Source of the DNA: Massilia sp. R2A-15
GTDB taxonomy: Bacteria > Pseudomonadota > Gammaproteobacteria > Burkholderiales > Burkholderiaceae_D
DNA: 64,000 bases
Direction: 5' to 3'
Assembly: GCF_030704305.1 (NCBI RefSeq)
Contig: NZ_CP131935.1
Span: 3,968,001-4,032,000, forward strand
Position numbers and translations under genes: made by a program. Below, piece after piece: positions 63,497-64,000 of this stretch. The notes under the pieces are model-generated. The model searched no databases, was not told where the DNA came from, and saw only the letters and a program-made list of their open reading frames with translations. The first letter of the stretch is position 1. Each line of letters opens with the position of its first letter.

Positions 63497-64000
63497 TGCG
63501 GCACGGATTCTTTGAACGAGGCGCGCTCGGACAGCTTGTCGAACAGCCGCGCGAGGTTCGGGTAGTCGCCGCGCCAGCCGATTTCGGGGAAGCGGAACTG
63601 CAGCCAGCCCAGGCAGCAGCCGACGGCGACATCGGCCAGCGTGTAATGGTTGCCCTTGCAGAAAGGCGACTCGCCCAGCTCGGCCGACATCACCGACAGG
63701 CCGGCGTGGACCTTGCCCATCTGGCGCGCGATCCAGTCGGCGCTTTGCTGCTCGGCCGGGCGCAGCGTCTTCTCGAGGCGCACCAGCACTGCGGCGTCAA
63801 GCACGCCGTCGGCCAGCGCTTCCCACACCTTGACGTCGGCGCGATCGCGGCCGTTCGGCGGCAGCAGCTTGCACACGGGCGTGAGCGTATCGAGGTATTC
63901 GGCGATGACGCGCGAGTCGTACATCGGGCGGCCGTCTTCCATCACCAGGCAAGGCACCTTGCCGAGCGGGTTGGCCAGGTGGATGGTGGTCTCGGAGGCC
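63493..64000 (-). CDS. Glutathione S-transferase family protein, 5' end outside window
   Basis: Partial gene: the reading frame stays open to the window edge, where it already shows NPLGKVPCLVMEDG (cis-Pro loop) and DSRVIAEYLDTL (gamma-glutamate site). The visible ~170 residues include the whole helical C-terminal domain (ADVAVGCCLGWLQFRF). Only the first ~40-50 residues of the thioredoxin-like domain are missing. It overlaps the pfkB-type gene by 4 nt. The substrate is unknown. Confidence 0.87.
   Translation of the reverse strand, partial: ASETTIHLANPLGKVPCLVMEDGRPMYDSRVIAEYLDTLTPVCKLLPPNGRDRADVKVWEALADGVLDAAVLVRLEKTLRPAEQQSADWIARQMGKVHAGLSVMSAELGESPFCKGNHYTLADVAVGCCLGWLQFRFPEIGWRGDYPNLARLFDKLSERASFKESVPQ

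Overview
The window is chromosomal DNA from a GC-rich betaproteobacterium, most likely a member of the Oxalobacteraceae (Massilia/Duganella type). This rests on the conserved betaproteobacterial gene blocks (leuS-lptE-holA-proA; fur | bamE-dapB; lptD-surA-pdxA-rsmA opposite amgK-murU), the CTGT-N8-ACAG LexA box and the three-gene pntAa-pntAb-pntB transhydrogenase. This placement is inference; no rRNA is present. I see no prophage, insertion sequence, CRISPR array or biosynthetic island. Most of the window is core chromosome with small accessory modules inserted.

Layout. 0-2 kb: a PhoX-type exported phosphatase. 2-4.6 kb: an arsenic operon (arsR-arsI-arsN2-arsC-aqpS) with every junction overlapping, driven by one strong promoter that carries a perfect ArsR-type palindrome. 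4.6-5.5 kb: tRNA-Gly(CCC) and a small secreted protein. 5.7-8.4 kb: a radical-SAM protein and a fused UdgX-type uracil-DNA protein under a LexA box. 8.6-14.6 kb: a signalling operon (HDOD-GAF-histidine kinase, then REC-PAS-GGDEF-EAL, then a 13-repeat Sel1 protein). 14.8-18.4 kb: a drug efflux pump, an rRNA methyltransferase, an isomerase and hemJ. 18.4-26.7 kb: housekeeping genes proA, holA, lptE, leuS, dapB, bamE and fur, with a coiled-coil membrane protein and an orphan barstar between them. 26.8-31.4 kb: hrcA, a HAD phosphatase, two paralogous lipoproteins, a candidate small RNA and a RelE/Phd toxin-antitoxin pair.

31.4-41.2 kb: the outer-membrane biogenesis operon lptD-surA-pdxA-rsmA diverges from amgK-murU-pepP-ubiH. 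41.3-56.1 kb: single genes and short operons (M28 peptidase, PAS-GGDEF cyclase, transhydrogenase, Nudix-mnmA, GFA, EamA, degenerate receiver-xni-GST, glutamate-synthase-like protein, CocE hydrolase, DUF72). 56.2-60.3 kb: an iron module. feoA-feoB and a Cys-rich membrane protein diverge from bfd-tonB-bfr across a control region with a near-consensus Fur box. Fur itself is encoded at 26.3 kb. 60.3-64 kb: two DUF3616 paralogues, a PfkB kinase and a partial GST.

A family of 27-bp palindromic REP-like elements (ten good copies and one decayed) lies between genes at 17 kb and from 43 to 62 kb. Several copies form inverted pairs. A second hairpin family based on GTTCCTGC...GCAGGAAC separates two convergent gene pairs. 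The observations I rate highest are the SOS-controlled radical-SAM/UdgX pair, the candidate small RNA at 30.17-30.23 kb, the bacterioferritin with Thr in place of ferroxidase Glu127, and the HDOD-kinase/c-di-GMP/Sel1 operon.
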